Source: an uncultured Bacteroidota bacterium (GTDB lineage: Bacteria > Bacteroidota > Bacteroidia > Chitinophagales > Chitinophagaceae). From it: DNA of 56,630 nucleotides. The notes under the pieces are model-generated. The model was not told the origin of the DNA and searched no databases. It worked only from the letters and a program-made list of their open reading frames with translations. This document shows, piece after piece, positions 54,239-56,630 of the stretch (its first letter is position 1; every line of letters starts with the position of its first letter). A program made the position numbers and the translations under genes. The stretch lies in NCBI GenBank assembly GCA_903929425.1, contig CAIYUO010000068.1, positions 1-56,630 on the forward strand, written 5' to 3'.

Positions 54239-55219
54239 ATGAATCCACCAATTGCAATAAACACATTATGGGATCTTTCCAAGGAAGCTTTTTTAGAAAC
54301 GGCTAAAAACTTATGTATTTACCAGGCTCAAAATAACCCTGTTTATAAGCAATGGATTGAGTTATCGAAACAAACAGTTTCCGATGTAGATATTTTAAAT
54401 GCAATTCCCTTTTTACCCATTTCTTTTTTTAAAAATCAGGATGTTTTCATAGGCCACAAGCCAACTACTTTATTTGAAAGTAGTGGAACCACTCAGGATG
54501 TTGTAAGTAAGCATTGGGTTGCTGATACTAAATTATATGAGGATAGTTTTTTAAATTGTTTTGAACAATTTTACGGAAGCCCAAAGGATTATTGTATCAT
54601 AGGATTACTTCCTTCCTATTTAGAAAGACAGCACTCATCGTTGGTATATATGGTTAATAAGTTAATTCAACTATCGGGCCATTCGAAAAGTGGATTTTAT
54701 TTAAATGAGTTTAAACAGTTAGACACCCTATTAAAAGAGTTAGAAACAACGAAAACTAAAACCTGGTTTATTGGTGTCAGTTTTGGGTTAATGGATTTTT
54801 CGGCTGCTTTCCCTCAAAAATTAAAATATGCTACAGTTATTGAAACAGGGGGGATGAAGGGTAGAAAAGAAGAATTATCAAGGGCCGAACTTCACCATTT
54901 ATTAAAAAATAATTTGGGTGTTACTAATATACACTCAGAATATGGGATGACCGAACTATTAAGCCAAGCATATTCCCTTGGAGAAGGTATTTTTAAATGT
55001 CCACCATGGATGAAAGTACTAGTGAGTGATACGGAAGATCCAACAACTTTAAAGACAACTGGAAGGGGTGTTTTACATATTATTGATTTAGCAAATATAT
55101 ATAGTTGTTGCTTTATCGCAACGGAGGATATGGGGGTGGTTTATGAAGATGGCAGTTTCGAAGTAAATGGTCGGGTAGACTATAGTGATCGACGTGGATG
55201 TAGCCTGTTAGTCATTTAA
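54239..55219 (+). CDS. LuxE/PaaK-like acyl-activating (acyl-protein synthetase) family protein
   Basis: This ANL-superfamily-like adenylating protein has 326 residues. The phosphate-binding loop is FESSGTTQDV (79-88), ETGGMKGRK (202-210) resembles the second core segment, and HSEYGMTELLSQA (232-244) is the acid-containing motif A5. GRVDYSDRRGCS near the end matches the hinge region. The protein is short and lacks a full C-terminal lid domain, as in LuxE. It probably activates a fatty or aromatic acid for transfer to a partner protein. No luciferase, reductase or acyl carrier gene is nearby. Its TTAA stop overlaps the stop of the convergent kelch-like gene. Confidence 0.82.
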   Translation: MNPPIAINTLWDLSKEAFLETAKNLCIYQAQNNPVYKQWIELSKQTVSDVDILNAIPFLPISFFKNQDVFIGHKPTTLFESSGTTQDVVSKHWVADTKLYEDSFLNCFEQFYGSPKDYCIIGLLPSYLERQHSSLVYMVNKLIQLSGHSKSGFYLNEFKQLDTLLKELETTKTKTWFIGVSFGLMDFSAAFPQKLKYATVIETGGMKGRKEELSRAELHHLLKNNLGVTNIHSEYGMTELLSQAYSLGEGIFKCPPWMKVLVSDTEDPTTLKTTGRGVLHIIDLANIYSCCFIATEDMGVVYEDGSFEVNGRVDYSDRRGCSLLVI

Positions 55220-56630
55220 TCCTTGAACAATTTTTCAATTGTATTTAAATACAATTCGTTTAATCCATAGTTGTATTGACGCTTATCCATTTTATCACGG
55301 TTTTTTACAATAAGATGTTCGGTGTTTTGTGTAGCCATTTTAAATTTCTGATTGATTTTTATAAAATAATCGCTACGACTTTTGTTTTGCGTTAAAGTGT
55401 CTTTTTGTTGAACCCCAATAATTTTATTAATGATTTTTGTAGATACATCCTCTCCTTTAAGATTACTTTGGTATAATACTTCAATTAATTCTTTTTCAAC
55501 AATACTTAATGATTTGAAAAAGTTTTGATATAATATAACTACTACTTCCTTTGGGATATTTTTTTTCTTAAAAATATTTGTTCTAATTCCCAAAGCAATT
55601 AATATCAGGGAAATACCTATAAAAATACTGGCTTTGTGTTTAATATATAATTGATAAATAATTACAAATAAACTTGAATTGTTATTATAAATTTGAAATG
55701 TATTTATTGTGTCTAGCGCATTTATATCTATTTCAGTTTTAACCCATTCAATATCGGCTCCTGGGTCCATTTTGATATAATACAAATCCTTTCCTAGGTT
55801 AAATTGAAATTCTGTTTGCTGTCTTACTTTATTTTTATTGTAAAAACTTAACCAAACCTGCCTAAGTTTATTTGTTTCTATGTTATTAAACTGCCCAATT
55901 TTATTTTTGTTAAAATCCAGCCAATAAAATTCAAGTTCATTTTGAAAAATATATAAATTATTAATATTAATTTCTAAATCACTAGATTTTTTATTGTCCA
56001 TAATTTTTTTAAAATCAGATGATATCTTACCTAACGTTTTCCATGTTCTTGAATGAAAGTTATATTCGTAACAACTATCAGTTGGCAGGGTTTCAAATGA
56101 GCTTGGGTAATTTGGATAATAAAATGAATTACTTACATATATTTTTGGTTCTGATGGGTTGTCATCAAAATGAAAGATTGCCCCATTTTGGTTGTTGAAA
56201 AAACTTTGAACGGATTTATTTGATTGTACTAATTCCCATTGATTTGTTTGCTTACTAAAATAACTTATCAGACCTCTTATTTGCCAAAATCCAAGTCCTC
56301 CATATTGGTACAATGTGTCATTAATGAAAAAATTTCTTGCATAAAAGTTTACTCCAGAATGGATGGTTTCATCAATCCGAATAATTCCTATTTTATCATT
56401 ATTTTTTATTGCCTGATATAGCCTTCCAGTACCTAATGGTTGAATAAATACATTTTTACCCTTTTTAATGATATTAGAGAAGGTGAACAACTCATCATCT
56501 AAACCAAAATTGAAAGTGTTATTTAAAATGAAACTAGCATTATTGATCGTGTCTGATATCAAAAGTTTCAATAAGCTTATCTCATGTTTTTTTAATAGGT
56601 TACTTTCCTTTTGAGCAATTAAAGGATGCA
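55216..56630 (-). CDS. Kelch-like membrane protein with a C-terminal regulatory-looking domain (N terminus outside window)
   Basis: The frame stays open to the right edge with no stop codon, so the N terminus is missing. At least 471 residues are visible. Counting from the right edge, the first part (about 20-330) has kelch-like pieces such as LYQYGGLGFWQIRGLISYFSK and CYEYNFHSRTWKTLG, suggesting a beta-propeller. A single membrane helix follows (ASIFIGISLILIALGI, about 335-350). After it comes a C-terminal soluble domain with SIVEKELIEVLYQSNLKGEDVSTKIINKIIG and KSRSDYFIKINQKF, reminiscent of winged-helix/HTH-like tails in Bacteroidota membrane proteins. Function is unknown. An envelope sensor is a guess. 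Confidence 0.6.
   Translation of the reverse strand, partial: HPLIAQKESNLLKKHEISLLKLLISDTINNASFILNNTFNFGLDDELFTFSNIIKKGKNVFIQPLGTGRLYQAIKNNDKIGIIRIDETIHSGVNFYARNFFINDTLYQYGGLGFWQIRGLISYFSKQTNQWELVQSNKSVQSFFNNQNGAIFHFDDNPSEPKIYVSNSFYYPNYPSSFETLPTDSCYEYNFHSRTWKTLGKISSDFKKIMDNKKSSDLEININNLYIFQNELEFYWLDFNKNKIGQFNNIETNKLRQVWLSFYNKNKVRQQTEFQFNLGKDLYYIKMDPGADIEWVKTEIDINALDTINTFQIYNNNSSLFVIIYQLYIKHKASIFIGISLILIALGIRTNIFKKKNIPKEVVVILYQNFFKSLSIVEKELIEVLYQSNLKGEDVSTKIINKIIGVQQKDTLTQNKSRSDYFIKINQKFKMATQNTEHLIVKNRDKMDKRQYNYGLNELYLNTIEKLFKD

Noticed and set aside
1-56630. Search for CRISPR arrays, insertion sequences, prophage genes, tRNA and rRNA genes, toxin-antitoxin pairs
   Set aside because: No regularly spaced repeats, transposase motifs, integrase, tRNA-like cloverleaf or rRNA segments were seen by reading. 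A tRNAscan, Infernal or MinCED run would be needed to exclude them fully.

Overview
The window looks like a chromosomal segment from a member of the Bacteroidota, most plausibly a Chitinophagaceae-like lineage. This is inferred from three things: AT-rich DNA, a near absence of Shine-Dalgarno sequences together with repeated TAnnTTTG promoter elements, and Bacteroidota-type protein forms. Those forms include the long IspH, the RND permease fused to an outer-membrane factor, an Mrp without its CxxC, a 'putative porin' and a CarboxypepD_reg-like protein. No rRNA, tRNA, insertion sequence, prophage or CRISPR array was seen, and every intergenic gap is under 200 bases.

Bases 1-24700 are mostly housekeeping. 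A cut-off gene is followed by htpG and a bidirectional terminator. Next is a leftward recJ / polyprenyl synthase / HAD phosphatase operon, then an acyltransferase, a thioesterase, a dipeptide epimerase and proline dehydrogenase. A rightward operon carries thyA, folA, a methyltransferase and an RsmF-like rRNA methyltransferase. It is followed by an RlpA-like secreted protein, a rhodanese-thioredoxin lipoprotein, fmt, an FKBP/SlyD-type isomerase, pepT, an ExbB/ExbD pair, prmC, yigZ, hbd with a CarboxypepD_reg-like protein, mrp, cmk and ispH.

Bases 24700-42600 hold uup (ABC-F), a small Xre/CI-like regulator behind a tandem direct repeat, gcvP, a cysteine-cluster protein, a folK / deoxynucleoside kinase / MFS operon, sppA with an ABC-2 permease and a SRPBCC protein, queG, clpB, a second MFS transporter and punA.

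Bases 42568-51017 form an envelope and metal-efflux block: a putative porin, a secreted HMA protein, a small secreted His-containing protein, a 1454-residue RND permease fused to a TolC-like outer-membrane factor, and a lipoprotein membrane-fusion protein. Together the last two encode all three parts of a CzcCBA/CusCBA-like pump in only two genes.

Bases 51029-54131 hold the most intriguing unit. Three leftward genes are joined by 1-base and 4-base overlaps: an M42 metallopeptidase, a class I glutamine amidotransferase with an intact Cys-His-Glu triad, and a protein with ATP-grasp-like features. The combination suggests an uncharacterised amide- or peptide-forming pathway. The window ends with a LuxE-like acyl-activating enzyme converging on a kelch-like membrane protein that runs off the right edge.

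A recurrent regulatory signature is visible. Eight genes have a TAnnTTTG-like box (or a one-base variant) ending exactly 4 bases before the start codon, which implies leaderless or nearly leaderless transcripts.
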